A DNA stretch of 32,100 nucleotides from Nitrospiraceae bacterium. Lineage in GTDB: Bacteria > Nitrospirota > Nitrospiria > Nitrospirales > Nitrospiraceae. The notes beneath the pieces were generated by a model. That model was not told the origin of the DNA. It worked only from the letters and a program-made list of their open reading frames with translations, and searched no databases. The position numbers and the translations under genes are program-made. The stretch covers positions 1-32,100 of the forward strand of contig OMJA01000093.1 of NCBI GenBank assembly GCA_900299245.1, read 5' to 3'. Position 1 is the first letter of the stretch. Each line of letters opens with the position of its first letter. Of the stretch, positions 1-10,473 are shown one piece after another.

Positions 1-674
1 AACCCTATATTGGCCATATGGGGCTGGCGGGGGTCGGAAAGTCCCGGCGGCTGATGGAGGATGAGTTTGCCGAACATTCCATCAAGCCGCTCTCGAATAT
101 GTCGATAAAGGAAGTGCAGCCGGGAAAGATGCTGTTGGAGGATGGCCAGGAAGTGCCCTTTCGGTACTCGATGATGATCCCGCCGTTTGCCGGGGTAGAC
201 GCGGTGGCAGGAACAGCGGGCCTGTGCAACCCGAAAGGATTCGTGAACATCGATGCCTATCAGGCGAATCCCAAGTATCGGAACATCTATGCCGTGGGTG
301 TCTGCGTGGCGATTCCTCCGGTTGAACAGACCCCGGTGCCGACCAGCGCGCCGAAGACCGGGTACATGATCGAGTCGATGGTCTCGGCGGCGGTGCATAA
401 CATACACGCCGATATCGAAAACAACGCCAAACGGGACACGGCGACCTGGAATGCGATCTGCCTCGCCGACATGGGCGATACGGGTATGGCGTTCGTCGCG
501 TTGCCGCAGATGGCACCGCGCAATGTCACCTGGGCGAAGAAGGGCAAATGGGTGCATCTGGCCAAGATCGGTCTGGAGAAGTATTTCCTGATGAAGATGA
601 AGCGGGGGGTGAGCGAGCCCTTCTTCGAGAAGGCGATCTTGAAGGCGATGGGAATTACGAAGCTGGAGAAGTAG
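1..674 (+). CDS. Sulfide:quinone oxidoreductase-like FAD-dependent oxidoreductase, C-terminal part (5' truncated by window edge)
   Basis: Frame is open from base 3 (PYIGHMGLAGVGKS...) through the listed ATG at 18, so 18 is internal. SQR-like C-terminal motifs: GVCVAIPPVEQTPVPTSAPKTGYMIESM and CLADMGDTGMAFVALPQ. Confidence 0.85.
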   Translation, partial: PYIGHMGLAGVGKSRRLMEDEFAEHSIKPLSNMSIKEVQPGKMLLEDGQEVPFRYSMMIPPFAGVDAVAGTAGLCNPKGFVNIDAYQANPKYRNIYAVGVCVAIPPVEQTPVPTSAPKTGYMIESMVSAAVHNIHADIENNAKRDTATWNAICLADMGDTGMAFVALPQMAPRNVTWAKKGKWVHLAKIGLEKYFLMKMKRGVSEPFFEKAILKAMGITKLEK

Positions 675-676
675 AG

Positions 677-1228
677 ATGACGCCTGGGGATGACCATCAC
701 GTCGAGGGTGAGTCAGGCCTGCACACGCCGGTCGGCACGCGCCGTTCGTTCTTCAGTCGGATCACCGCCGGCATTGCCGGCCTGATCGGTATGGGGCTGG
801 CGGTTCCCCTGCTCGGCTATGTCATCTCGCCTGCGTTGAAGCGGCGGGAACGGGCGTGGGTCGATGTCGGCGGTGTCGGGGACGTGCCGGTCGGTGAGCC
901 GAAACAGCTCGACCATGTGACGACCATTCAGGACGGCTATTTGCAGACCCGCTCTCAGAAGGCGGTCTGGGCCGTAAAGCAGCAGGATGGACAGGTGACG
1001 GTCTTCGCGCCGAAATGTACCCATCTCGGCTGCGGGTATCGCTGGGCGGACGAGGAGAAGCAGTTCAAGTGCCCGTGTCACGGCAGTGCGTTCGGCATCG
1101 ACGGGCAGGTGCTGGCCGGTCCGGCGCCGCGTCCGTTGGACCGGCTGCCTGCCAGGATCGAGAACGGCCGGCTGATGGTGGTGTTTGAGGAGTTCAAATC
1201 GGGTGTAGCGAATTCCGAGGCATTGTGA
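677..1228 (+). CDS. Rieske [2Fe-2S] protein, N-terminal TM anchor
   Basis: CTHLGC...CPCHGS Rieske cluster motifs; TM anchor near N-terminus. ATG at 677 directly follows the SQR-like stop and is preferred over the ORF-track start at 548, which lies inside the upstream gene. Confidence 0.93.
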   Translation: MTPGDDHHVEGESGLHTPVGTRRSFFSRITAGIAGLIGMGLAVPLLGYVISPALKRRERAWVDVGGVGDVPVGEPKQLDHVTTIQDGYLQTRSQKAVWAVKQQDGQVTVFAPKCTHLGCGYRWADEEKQFKCPCHGSAFGIDGQVLAGPAPRPLDRLPARIENGRLMVVFEEFKSGVANSEAL

Positions 1229-2547
1229 TGCAGCTCTATCGATGGCTGGACAGCCGGCTCAATCTCAAGCCGGTGGAGCGCACGCTGCTCGATGAGCCGA
1301 TCCCGGGCGGCGCCAGCTGGATCTATGTGTTCGGGTCGGTCACGCTGTTCCTCTTTCTGCTGCAAGCCGTCACGGGGATGTTCCTCGCGGTCTATTATGC
1401 GCCGACCCCCGATCATGCCTACGACAGCATCCGGTACATCGAAACGGAGGTCATGTTCGGCGCCTTTGTGCGCGGGTTCCATCACTGGGGCGCGTCGGCG
1501 ATGGTGGTGGCGATCGGGCTGCACATGCTGCAAGCCTTTCTCTATGGTGCCTACAAGCCGCCGCGGGAAGCGATGTGGATGGTCGGGGTACTGCTGTTTC
1601 TCCTCGTCATGACTTTTGCGTTTACCGGGTATCTGCTGCCGTGGGATCAGACTGCCTACTGGGCGACGCAGATCGGGATCAACATGGTAGGGACGGTTCC
1701 GGTAGTTGGCGACTTCATGATGCGGGTGATGCGCGGGGGCGAAACCCTCGGTGCTTTGACTCTGTCCAGGTTTTTTGCGATTCATGTGCTGTTTCTCCCC
1801 GGGGTCATCATTGCGCTGATCGGACTGCATCTCTTTATCCTGCGCCGTGTCGGACCGGCCGGACCCTGGACCGACGAACGAAGCTCCCTGACCAGAGAGA
1901 CCTTCTATCCCCGCCAGGTCTATATGGATGCCGTTGTGATCGGGGGCGTCTTCGCGTTGGTGGCAGTAGCCGCCTGGGTGCTGCCGTTTCCGTTGACGGA
2001 CAAGGCTGATCCGTCGGATACGAGTTTCGTCCCGGTACCGGAATGGTATTTTCTCTTCTACTACGAATTGCTGAAGTACGTGCACGGGCCACTGGAGCCG
2101 TTGGCCACCTGGATTCTTCCGATAGGAGTGATTCTGATCATGTTGTTGTGGCCGTTCATCGATCGGAACCCTGCCAGAAATCCGATCCGGCGCCCTGTGG
2201 CGCTCGGCGCAGGGGCGGTATTTCTGGTCGTGGTGCTGTCTCTCTTGGGGCTGTCGGTCAGGAATCTCTATGCCGTCCCGCGCATCGATCCGGCGGTCGC
2301 CCGTGGGAAGGCGTTGTATGCCGGGTTTGGCTGTGCGGGTTGTCACCGGATCCATGGTGCCGGCGGGGCGGTCGCGCCGGACCTGTCGTTTGTCGGCGAT
2401 ACCAGGCCGGAGCGGGAATGGCATTTGAAACATTTCAAGGATCCCCAATCGGTCTCACCCGGTTCGTTCATGCCGAAGTTTCCGCTTACCGACCAACAAC
2501 TGCATGATCTGACGAGCTATATGCTCAGCCTCACACGTACGCCCTGA
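1228..2547 (+). CDS. Cytochrome b (b6/bc1-type) fused to a C-terminal c-type cytochrome domain
   Basis: Cytochrome b features (GGASWIYVFGS, RGFHHWGAS, GYLLPWDQTAYWATQ, PEWYFLFYYELLKY), then GFGCAGCHRIHGAGG with a CXXCH heme c motif and a downstream Met ligand candidate (SFMPKFPL). ATG overlaps the Rieske TGA. Confidence 0.93.
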   Translation: MQLYRWLDSRLNLKPVERTLLDEPIPGGASWIYVFGSVTLFLFLLQAVTGMFLAVYYAPTPDHAYDSIRYIETEVMFGAFVRGFHHWGASAMVVAIGLHMLQAFLYGAYKPPREAMWMVGVLLFLLVMTFAFTGYLLPWDQTAYWATQIGINMVGTVPVVGDFMMRVMRGGETLGALTLSRFFAIHVLFLPGVIIALIGLHLFILRRVGPAGPWTDERSSLTRETFYPRQVYMDAVVIGGVFALVAVAAWVLPFPLTDKADPSDTSFVPVPEWYFLFYYELLKYVHGPLEPLATWILPIGVILIMLLWPFIDRNPARNPIRRPVALGAGAVFLVVVLSLLGLSVRNLYAVPRIDPAVARGKALYAGFGCAGCHRIHGAGGAVAPDLSFVGDTRPEREWHLKHFKDPQSVSPGSFMPKFPLTDQQLHDLTSYMLSLTRTP

Positions 2548-2616
2548 CCGGCGTAATCGAATCCTTTCTCCGTCAGATGTCTCACAGGAGTAGAGGGGAA
2601 GAGGAAAGGAGGCCTT

Positions 2617-2805
2617 ATGAAACTCAACGAGTTGCTGCGGTTGATCGCCGGAGTGTTTGTGCTGCTGGCTATTATCCTGGGGGCGACGGTCCATCCCTAT
2701 TGGAATTATTTTGCTGCCTTTGTGGCGGCGAATTTGATCCAGTCGGCGTTTACGGGCTGGTGTCCGATGATGGCGTTGCTGAGAAAGCTCGGCGTGCAGG
2801 AGTAA
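2617..2805 (+). CDS. Small membrane protein, DUF2892 / YgaP-like TM domain
   Basis: 62 aa with two hydrophobic helices and a GWCPM motif typical of DUF2892; RBS aaaggagg upstream. Confidence 0.75.
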   Translation: MKLNELLRLIAGVFVLLAIILGATVHPYWNYFAAFVAANLIQSAFTGWCPMMALLRKLGVQE

Positions 2806-2916
2806 CTGCCTGGTGAAAAAACAGCGGGCTTAGGATAAGGTTGGTGCCGGTTTCTCCTCCCGCCGGAGGGAGGAGCGGTTCGTAATAGTGTCTGCGCTAC
2901 GCAGGAAAGAGTCGAC

Positions 2917-3972
2917 ATGACGGGCAAGTATTGGCTCATTGCCGCCGTGCTCTTCGCGGCCGGCTGTGGTTCGAAAGAGGAACCGGTTCCGGCAGTGGTG
3001 TCGGCGGCAGCGCAATCCACTATTCAGGCTGTGGTCGTCGAGATCAAGGCGGTTCAGGTTCCCGTACGTGTCGAAGTCACGGGTCAGGTGATGCCTATTT
3101 TCCAGGCGACACTGTCCAGCCGTATTCAGGGGACGATCGACACGTTGCTGGTAAGAGAAGGTAGCCGTGTTTCAAAAGGACAGACACTCATTCAGTTGGA
3201 TAGCCGTGACGTGCAGGCGGATGTGGCGCGTGCTTCCGCGGAGGTTGAAAATGCCAAGGCCCAGCTGGATCGCATGCAGTCGCTGTATAGCCAGGATGCG
3301 GTGTCGAAACAGGAAATGGAAAACGCCACCCGTTCGTATAAGGTGGCAGAGGCCAATCGGAAGGCCGCCCTGGCGCAGCTCAGTTATACCGTGGTGAAAG
3401 CTCCGTTCGACGGCGTGATCACCGAAAAGAAAGTGGAGGCCGGGGAGTTGGCGTCACCCGGTCAACCCCTGCTGAAGATGGAAGACCCGCACCAGCTCCG
3501 TTTGGAGGCGACAGTGGCGGAAAGCGATCTGAAAGCAATTGCCCGGGGTGATAAGATTCTGGTGCTCATCGATGCGCTGGAGGCGCAGACGTTGAGTGGG
3601 GTTGTGAGCCAGATTCTGCCGGCCGGCGATCCGCAAACCCACACCTTCATGGTCAAAGTCGATCTTCCCAAGACGGCCGGGTTGAAGACCGGCATGTTCG
3701 GCCGGTTTCAGCTGGATAAGGGGACCACCCATACGATTCTCATCCCTGCGTCGGCCGTGGTGGAGCGCGGGGAATTGACCAGTGTCTATGTCGTCGGAGC
3801 CGACCGGATTGCCCGGCTTCGCTGGATCAAGGCCGGCCGGCGGTTTGAGCAGCAACTGGAAATTCTTTCCGGCGTCAATCCGGGCGAACGGGTGCTGCTT
3901 GACGGGAGCCGGGGGGTCGACGGTGCTACCGTGCAGATCTCCAATCCCGTAGCCACTCCGGCGGCGCCCTAA
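2917..3972 (+). CDS. RND efflux periplasmic adaptor (membrane fusion) lipoprotein
   Basis: Lipobox (FAAGCGSK); HlyD/AcrA-like biotinyl-lipoyl region (GTIDTLLVREGSRVSKGQTLIQLDSRDVQADVARA; VVKAPFDGVITEKKVEAGE). Confidence 0.92.
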   Translation: MTGKYWLIAAVLFAAGCGSKEEPVPAVVSAAAQSTIQAVVVEIKAVQVPVRVEVTGQVMPIFQATLSSRIQGTIDTLLVREGSRVSKGQTLIQLDSRDVQADVARASAEVENAKAQLDRMQSLYSQDAVSKQEMENATRSYKVAEANRKAALAQLSYTVVKAPFDGVITEKKVEAGELASPGQPLLKMEDPHQLRLEATVAESDLKAIARGDKILVLIDALEAQTLSGVVSQILPAGDPQTHTFMVKVDLPKTAGLKTGMFGRFQLDKGTTHTILIPASAVVERGELTSVYVVGADRIARLRWIKAGRRFEQQLEILSGVNPGERVLLDGSRGVDGATVQISNPVATPAAP

Positions 3973-3981
3973 CCGCGCACC

Positions 3982-6900
3982 ATGGAACCCTACCGACCAG
4001 GACTCAGTGGCCGGATCGCGGCGTTGTTCATCGGGAGCAAGCTGACGCCCCTGATCATGCTGGCGGCGCTGTTGCTCGGATTGTTCGCTGTCGTTGTCAC
4101 GCCCCGCGAAGAAGAGCCTCAGATAGTGGTCCCGATGGCCGACGTGTGGCTGTCCTTTCCCGGTGCCTCCGCCAAGATCGTCGAAGAGCAACTGACCAAA
4201 CCGTTTGAACGAAAAATCTCCGAGATCAAGGGGGTGGAGTATGTCTATTCGACTTCGCGCCCGGGCGGCGCCCTGATCATTGTGCGGTTTTATGTCGGTC
4301 AGCCGATGGAGCAGAGCCTGGTCGATTTGTACGACAAGCTGATGTCGAACCAGGACCTACTGCCGCCTGGCGCCGAGCCCTTTCTGGTCAAGCCCAAAGA
4401 TGTCAACGATGTGCCGATTGTGACGATCACGCTGTCAAGCCAGCGATATGGCGAGTTTGAACTGCATCAACTGGCTGAGCAGGTGCTGGAAGAGACAAAG
4501 AAAGTGCCCGGCACGTCTAACGGCTTCATCGTAGGGGGGCGGTCGCGCGAGTTGCGTGTGCAGATTGACCCGACGCGACTCAAGGCCTATGGGCTGACCC
4601 CCTTGCAGGTGGCCGGGGTCATTCGCGGTGAGAATCGGGCTCTGCCGACGGGCCGGTTCGACAGCCGGAATCAGAGTTTCCTTGTGGAGACAGGGCGTTT
4701 CATTCGATCCCGAGAGGATCTGGAATCGCTCGTCGTCGGTGTCAACGAGCAGCGTCCGGTCTATCTGCGGCAGGTGGCGGAGGTCACCGATGGACCGCAC
4801 GAGGTGAATCAGTATGTCTGGTTCGGGGCACGCGATCTTGAAGAAAGCCCAGCCGTGACGGTCGCGATCGCCAAACAGGGCGGAACGAATGCCGTGAGCG
4901 TGGCCGAGCGTGTCATCCGTAAGATGGAGGATATGCAGGGGCGGACGGTTCCCGCAGATGTGCGCGTGACGGTGACCCGCGACTATGGAGAGACCGCTCG
5001 CGAAAAGGCTGATGAGTTGCTGTGGCATCTGCTGGTTGCGGTGGCGGCGGTTGTCGTGTTCCTGGGGGTCACGCTGGGCCCGCGTCCGGCGATGGTCGTT
5101 TCACTGGCCATCCCGCTGACGCTGGCGTTGACCTTGTTTACGTCCATGCTCATCGGGTACACGATCAACCGGGTCACGCTCTTTGCGCTGATCTTCTCCA
5201 TCGGCATTCTGGTGGACGACGCCATCGTCGTCGTCGAAAACACCTACCGCCATCTGACGCTGCGGCTGAAGCCTCACCAGGAAGCGTCGATCTATGCGGT
5301 CGACGAAGTCGGCAACCCCACGATCCTGGCGACGTTCACCGTCATCGCCGCGCTGCTGCCGATGGCGTTCGTGTCGGGATTGATGGGCCCCTACATGCGG
5401 CCGATTCCGGTGAACGCCTCCATTGCCATGTTCTTTTCGCTGCTTGTCGCGTTCATCGTCATTCCCTGGTTCTGCCAGACCTGTTACCGGCCGGGGGCGG
5501 TCGTCAAGGGTGTCGATCATGAAGGCAGCGAACAGGGCTTCACGGCGCGTCTCTACCGCCGGATGCTGGCGACGTTGCTGGCTCACCCGGTGCTGGCCTA
5601 TGTGTTTCTGGGTGGCGTTGCGCTTCTGCTGGTCGGATCCTGCGCCTTGTTCTATACCCGGCATGTGGTGGTGAAGATGATGCCGTTCGACAACAAGAGC
5701 GAATTGCAGTTGGTGGTGGATATGCCGGAGGGCACGACGCTGGAGGAGACGGCGCGCGTCACGCAGGCGCTCGGCCGCTATGTCAGCACCGTCCCGGAGG
5801 TGCGGGACTATCAGGCCTATGTCGGCACGGCCTCGCCGTTCAACTTCAACGGATTGGTGCGCCACTATTATCTGCGGGAACAGCCGCATGAGGCTGATAT
5901 TCAGGTCAACCTGGTAGCGAAGGATTCGCGGTCTGCGCAAAGTCATCAGATCGCCCAACGGCTGCGGCCGGAGGTGCAGGAGATTGCCCGCCGGTATGGG
6001 GCCAACGTGAAAGTCGTCGAAGTCCCGCCGGGGCCTCCGGTGCAATCGGTGCTGGTGGCCGAAATATATGGACCTGAGTATGACCGGCAACTCGCTGTCG
6101 CGCGGGAGATCCGGGCGCTGATGGAATCCACGACCGGGGTCGTCGACGTCGATGACTATATCGAAGCCGAGCAGGTGAAGTACCTGTTTACCGTGGACCG
6201 GGCGAAAGCGGCGCTGGCCGGCATCCCTTCCGAGGAAATCGTGAACACGCTGCGGATGGCGCTGGAAGGCGCGAATGTGGGAATGGTCCACATTCCCCGT
6301 GAAAAAAGCCCGGTGCAAATCATGTTGCGCCTGCCCCTGGCCGAGCGGACCGGACTGGAGCACATCGGGGAAATCGGCCTGCGGACGAATACCGGGGGGA
6401 TGGTGCAACTCTCCGAACTTCTGACGATCGAGCAGACGAAGCTGGAGAAGGCGATCTATCACAAGAATCAGAAACCGGTGGTTTATGTCGTGGCCGATGT
6501 CGGCGGGCCCGGAGCGGAGCAGGCGGAGAGCCCGGTGTACGGCGTTCTCGGGGTCGGCAAGAAGCTGGACGCCTATCGGCCGGCAGAAGGCTATCGGGTG
6601 GAACAGTACTATGCGTCGCAGCCCTGGTCGGAAGAGCAGTTGGCGATGAAATGGGACGGGGAGTGGCAGATCACCTATGAAACGTTCCGCGACATGGGCA
6701 TCGCGTTTGCCGTCGCGATGCTCTTGATCTATCTCCTGATCGTCGGTCAATTTCAGTCCTTCCTCACCCCGGTCATCATCATGGCGCCGATCCCGCTCAC
6801 GCTCATCGGGATTCTGCCGGGGCACTGGCTGACCGGTTCCTACTTCACCGCGACCTCCATGATCGGCTTCATTGCGCTTGCGGGGATCATCGTGCGGAAC

Positions 6901-7185
6901 TCCATCCTCCTGGTGGACTTCATCCAGCTGCAGGAACGGACGGGAGTCCCGTTACGGGAGGCGGTCATCACCGCCGGTGCCATTCGTACCAGACCTATTG
7001 TATTGACGGCCGCCGCGCTGATGGTCGGCGCGTTCGTGATCATCCTCGATCCCATCTTTCAGGGGTTGGCCGTGTCGCTGCTGTTCGGTGTCGGAGCCTC
7101 GACCCTGCTGACACTCATCGTTATTCCGCTGTTGTATTACCACCTGATCGGGCGCCGTCTCGTGAGCTCCGGTGGCGGCTCCTAG
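3982..7185 (+). CDS. RND family efflux permease (AcrB/CzcA-like)
   Basis: 1067 aa; RND hallmarks GILVDDAIVVVENTYRH, LLVDFIQLQERTG, REAVITAGAIRTRPIVLTAAALM; directly downstream of the adaptor. Confidence 0.94.
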   Translation: MEPYRPGLSGRIAALFIGSKLTPLIMLAALLLGLFAVVVTPREEEPQIVVPMADVWLSFPGASAKIVEEQLTKPFERKISEIKGVEYVYSTSRPGGALIIVRFYVGQPMEQSLVDLYDKLMSNQDLLPPGAEPFLVKPKDVNDVPIVTITLSSQRYGEFELHQLAEQVLEETKKVPGTSNGFIVGGRSRELRVQIDPTRLKAYGLTPLQVAGVIRGENRALPTGRFDSRNQSFLVETGRFIRSREDLESLVVGVNEQRPVYLRQVAEVTDGPHEVNQYVWFGARDLEESPAVTVAIAKQGGTNAVSVAERVIRKMEDMQGRTVPADVRVTVTRDYGETAREKADELLWHLLVAVAAVVVFLGVTLGPRPAMVVSLAIPLTLALTLFTSMLIGYTINRVTLFALIFSIGILVDDAIVVVENTYRHLTLRLKPHQEASIYAVDEVGNPTILATFTVIAALLPMAFVSGLMGPYMRPIPVNASIAMFFSLLVAFIVIPWFCQTCYRPGAVVKGVDHEGSEQGFTARLYRRMLATLLAHPVLAYVFLGGVALLLVGSCALFYTRHVVVKMMPFDNKSELQLVVDMPEGTTLEETARVTQALGRYVSTVPEVRDYQAYVGTASPFNFNGLVRHYYLREQPHEADIQVNLVAKDSRSAQSHQIAQRLRPEVQEIARRYGANVKVVEVPPGPPVQSVLVAEIYGPEYDRQLAVAREIRALMESTTGVVDVDDYIEAEQVKYLFTVDRAKAALAGIPSEEIVNTLRMALEGANVGMVHIPREKSPVQIMLRLPLAERTGLEHIGEIGLRTNTGGMVQLSELLTIEQTKLEKAIYHKNQKPVVYVVADVGGPGAEQAESPVYGVLGVGKKLDAYRPAEGYRVEQYYASQPWSEEQLAMKWDGEWQITYETFRDMGIAFAVAMLLIYLLIVGQFQSFLTPVIIMAPIPLTLIGILPGHWLTGSYFTATSMIGFIALAGIIVRNSILLVDFIQLQERTGVPLREAVITAGAIRTRPIVLTAAALMVGAFVIILDPIFQGLAVSLLFGVGASTLLTLIVIPLLYYHLIGRRLVSSGGGS

Positions 7186-7488
7186 CCGTCATCCGCCTTC
7201 TGGTCAGGGGGTCGGAGTGGGCCGGTGGCCTTCTACGAACAAGCGGCGTATCCCGACGATTGACGACTTCTGCTACAGTGCGGTGTGCCGTTGCTGGGGT
7301 AAGACTCCCCTGCGAAGAGAGTGGCATTGTTCCGTGCCATCAGAAGGCATAGGATTGCGTGTCGGCAGCACCGGTCGTTTCTGAACGCCGTTCTGGTGTC
7401 CGGCTTGCACGCTCCGAGGATGGCCTGTGAAGACTCACACGGTGCGTACGCTGCAGGAGGATGTTTGCCGTGACAGGAGCGAGGCGTT

Positions 7489-9303
7489 GTGAATAAAAAA
7501 GTCTCCTTTTCCATCTGGTACGTTTTTCTTGCCATCTGGGCGGTGATCCTCGTCCACGACTTCATCTCTGCGCTGCAGAAAATCGAAGAGCTTCCCTACA
7601 GTGAATTCCGGCAGCTCGTGGCGGCGGACAAAGTTGCCGAGGTGGCGGTCGGCAGTCACACCCTGACGGGAAAGCTCAAGCCGGAGGGCGACGCCAAAGA
7701 GTCGAAGCTGTTCTCGACCATCCGGGTGGAAGATCAGGATCTTGTTCGGGAGTTGAATCAGCACAAGGTGAAATTTGTCGGGGTGATCGAGACGACGTTC
7801 TGGCGCGATGTGCTGTCCTGGATTCTGCCTGCCGCCATTTTCGGGGCCATTTGGTATTTCTTCATTCGCCGGCTGGGACAGGCCCAGGGCGGGTTTATGC
7901 AGGTCGGTCAGTCCAAGGCCAAGATTTACGCCGAGACAGACATCAAGGTGACGTTCGCCGATGTCGCCGGGGTGGATGAGGCGAAGGAGGAACTCCGCGA
8001 AGTGATCGAGTTCCTGAAGACGCCGGAGAAATTCACCAAACTCGGCGGGAAAATTCCCAAGGGCATCCTGCTCGTCGGACCGCCGGGAACGGGTAAGACC
8101 CTGCTCGCGCGGGCCGTGGCCGGCGAGGCCGGCGTGACGTTCTTCAGCATCAGCGGGTCGGAGTTCGTCGAAATGTTCGTGGGGGTGGGGGCCGCGCGGG
8201 TGCGTGACCTCTTCGAGCAGGCGAAGCTGAAGGCTCCATGCATTATCTTTATCGACGAACTCGATGCGCTGGGGAAAGCCCGCGGCATGGGACCGATGGC
8301 CCATGAAGAACGCGAGCAGACGCTCAATCAACTCCTGGTCGAAATGGACGGGTTTGATCCCCGCATCGGCGTCATTCTGATGGCCGCGACCAATCGGCCG
8401 GAGATTCTGGATCCCGCGCTGTTGCGGGCCGGCCGGTTCGACCGTCAGGTGCTGGTCGACCGCCCGGATAAGATCGGCCGGCTGGCCATTCTGCGGGTCC
8501 ATGCGAAGCAGGTGGCCTTGGGGCCCGATGCGGACTTGGAGGTGATCGCCGGGATGACGCCCGGCTTCTCGGGCGCCGATCTCGCCAATATCATCAACGA
8601 AGCCACGCTCCTCACCGTGCGCCGGAATAAGGAACTGGTCGGCCTTCCGGAATTACAGGAAGCGGTGGAGCGGGTGGTGGCCGGTCTGGAAAAGCGGAAC
8701 CGGGTGCTCAACAAGATGGAGAGGGAGCGTGTCGCCTACCATGAAGTCGGTCATGCGCTGGTGGCCCTCTCGCTTCCCGGAGCCGATCCGATCCAGAAGA
8801 TTTCGATCATCCCGCGCGGGATTGCCGCGTTGGGCTATACCCTTCAACTTCCGACCGAGGACCGCTTTCTGATGACCAGGACGGAGTTGGAGAACAAAAT
8901 TGCGGTGTTGCTGGGAGGGCGGATTGCAGAGGAGCTTACCTTTGGCGAAGCCTCCACCGGTGCGCAGAACGATCTGGTGAAAGCCACGGATATCGCCAAG
9001 AGCATGGTCAAGGCCTACGGCATGAGCGAGAAGCTGGGCGCGATCACATTGGAACGGGAGCGCCAGCCGCAGTTTATGCAAATTCAGCTGTCGCAGGAAA
9101 AGGGCGATTACTCCGAGGAGACGGCCCGTGAAATCGATTGCGAGATCCGACGGATCGTGGACGAGCAGTTTGCGCGGGTGAAGCGATTGCTGGGAGAACA
9201 GCGAGCGGCGCTGCAGGCGGGAGCTACCATGCTGATGGAGCGGGAAGTCATCACCGGTGCCGAATTGAAAACGATCATGGAGAACCAATCGGCCGGCCGG
9301 TAG
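7489..9303 (+). CDS. ftsH: ATP-dependent zinc metalloprotease FtsH
   Basis: N-terminal TM segments, AAA Walker A GPPGTGKT, Walker [15 protein letters not shown] region [20 protein letters not shown], zinc-binding HEVGH. GTG start. Confidence 0.96.
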   Translation: MNKKVSFSIWYVFLAIWAVILVHDFISALQKIEELPYSEFRQLVAADKVAEVAVGSHTLTGKLKPEGDAKESKLFSTIRVEDQDLVRELNQHKVKFVGVIETTFWRDVLSWILPAAIFGAIWYFFIRRLGQAQGGFMQVGQSKAKIYAETDIKVTFADVAGVDEAKEELREVIEFLKTPEKFTKLGGKIPKGILLVGPPGTGKTLLARAVAGEAGVTFFSISGSEFVEMFVGVGAARVRDLFEQAKLKAPCIIFIDELDALGKARGMGPMAHEEREQTLNQLLVEMDGFDPRIGVILMAATNRPEILDPALLRAGRFDRQVLVDRPDKIGRLAILRVHAKQVALGPDADLEVIAGMTPGFSGADLANIINEATLLTVRRNKELVGLPELQEAVERVVAGLEKRNRVLNKMERERVAYHEVGHALVALSLPGADPIQKISIIPRGIAALGYTLQLPTEDRFLMTRTELENKIAVLLGGRIAEELTFGEASTGAQNDLVKATDIAKSMVKAYGMSEKLGAITLERERQPQFMQIQLSQEKGDYSEETAREIDCEIRRIVDEQFARVKRLLGEQRAALQAGATMLMEREVITGAELKTIMENQSAGR

Positions 9304-9323
9304 GTCCGGCCGAACGGAGCGCG

Positions 9324-10439
9324 ATGGCGGGAGAGCAGGCTTCAATCGACATTGGCGATAACGTGATCCGCTGCCGCGGGCGATGGACCTTGCAGAATCT
9401 GGCGGATCTTGAACAGCAGGTCGTCGCGCTTCACTGGCCGGAAGGGGCGGGGGCTCCCTGCGACATGAGCCAGGTGACGGCGATGGATACCGGGGGCGCG
9501 GTGCTGCTGCAGGAGATCGTCGCCGACAGGCGCCGGCGGGGACAGCAGGTGACGCTCCGCGGGTTGCAGGAGGACTTCCGTGTTTTGTTGGATCGCATTG
9601 ACGGTCAGATCAGGAGGGTGGATGCCGGCGCTGCGGCTGTTCCGGTCGGATGGCTCGCGCGTTTGGGGCAAACTCTGTGGACGCAGTGGGAGTCCGGCCT
9701 GCGGGGCGTGGCGTTTCTCGGCGAAAGCGCCGTGACGTTCACTCATGCGTTCCGGCATCCGCGCTACATCCGCTGGCGTTCGCTCTTGCGGATTCTTCAC
9801 GTCGACGGGGTGAACGCGCTCCCGATCACCGGCTTGCTGACGTTTCTGGTCGGCGTCGTCATCGCGTATCAGGGCGCGGAGCAGTTACGCAAGTTCGGAA
9901 CGAACATTTTCATCGTCGATCTGGTGGGCATTTCGCTGTTACGCGAAATCGCGCCGCTGATCGTCGCGATTCTCATCGCCGGCCGGTCGGGATCGGCCTA
10001 TGCGGCGGAGATCGGCACGATGAAGGTGACAGAAGAACTGGATGCCGTGCGAACGCTTGGGATCTCGCCGATGGCGTTGCTCGTGCTCCCGCGCACGCTG
10101 GCGCTGATGATCGCCGTGCCGTTGCTCACGGTCTATGCCGATGTGCTGGGTGTGTTCGGCGGGATGCTCATCGCGTCGGGCCAGTTGAATGTCAGCTTTA
10201 CGGAATTCGTGTCCCGCTTTCAGGAAGCCGTGGCCGTGCGGCACTTCTTGATCGGCATCGGGAAGGCGCCGTTCTTCGCCATGCTGATCGCCCTGGTCGG
10301 ATGTTATCAGGGGTTTCAGATCCGCGGCGGAGTGGACGACGTCGGTCGCCATACGACGATCAGCGTGGTGCAGGGGATTTTTCTGGTCATTGTGTTCGAC
10401 GCGATTTGCTCGATCCTTCTGAACTGGTGGGATCTGTGA
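9324..10439 (+). CDS. MlaE-family ABC transporter permease with N-terminal STAS (MlaB-like) domain
   Basis: N-terminal STAS-like stretch (CDMSQVTAMDTGGAVLLQEIV), then MlaE permease (GVVIAYQGAEQLRKFG, APLIVAILIAGRSGSAYAAEIGTMKVTEELDAVRTLG). ATG at 9324 preferred over the track start at 9138 inside ftsH. Confidence 0.9.
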   Translation: MAGEQASIDIGDNVIRCRGRWTLQNLADLEQQVVALHWPEGAGAPCDMSQVTAMDTGGAVLLQEIVADRRRRGQQVTLRGLQEDFRVLLDRIDGQIRRVDAGAAAVPVGWLARLGQTLWTQWESGLRGVAFLGESAVTFTHAFRHPRYIRWRSLLRILHVDGVNALPITGLLTFLVGVVIAYQGAEQLRKFGTNIFIVDLVGISLLREIAPLIVAILIAGRSGSAYAAEIGTMKVTEELDAVRTLGISPMALLVLPRTLALMIAVPLLTVYADVLGVFGGMLIASGQLNVSFTEFVSRFQEAVAVRHFLIGIGKAPFFAMLIALVGCYQGFQIRGGVDDVGRHTTISVVQGIFLVIVFDAICSILLNWWDL

Positions 10440-10473
10440 CCGGAAGCGGAGCGAAGCGAGAAGGTGCGCTCGG

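Noticed and set aside
1078-2448. 456-aa minus-strand ORF antisense to cytochrome b
   Set aside because: Low-hydrophobicity R/P/H-rich shadow ORF over an unambiguous cytochrome b gene.
5101-6825. 574-aa minus-strand ORF antisense to the RND permease
   Set aside because: Arg/His/Asp-rich translation typical of antisense reading of GC-rich coding DNA; the + strand carries a clear RND permease.
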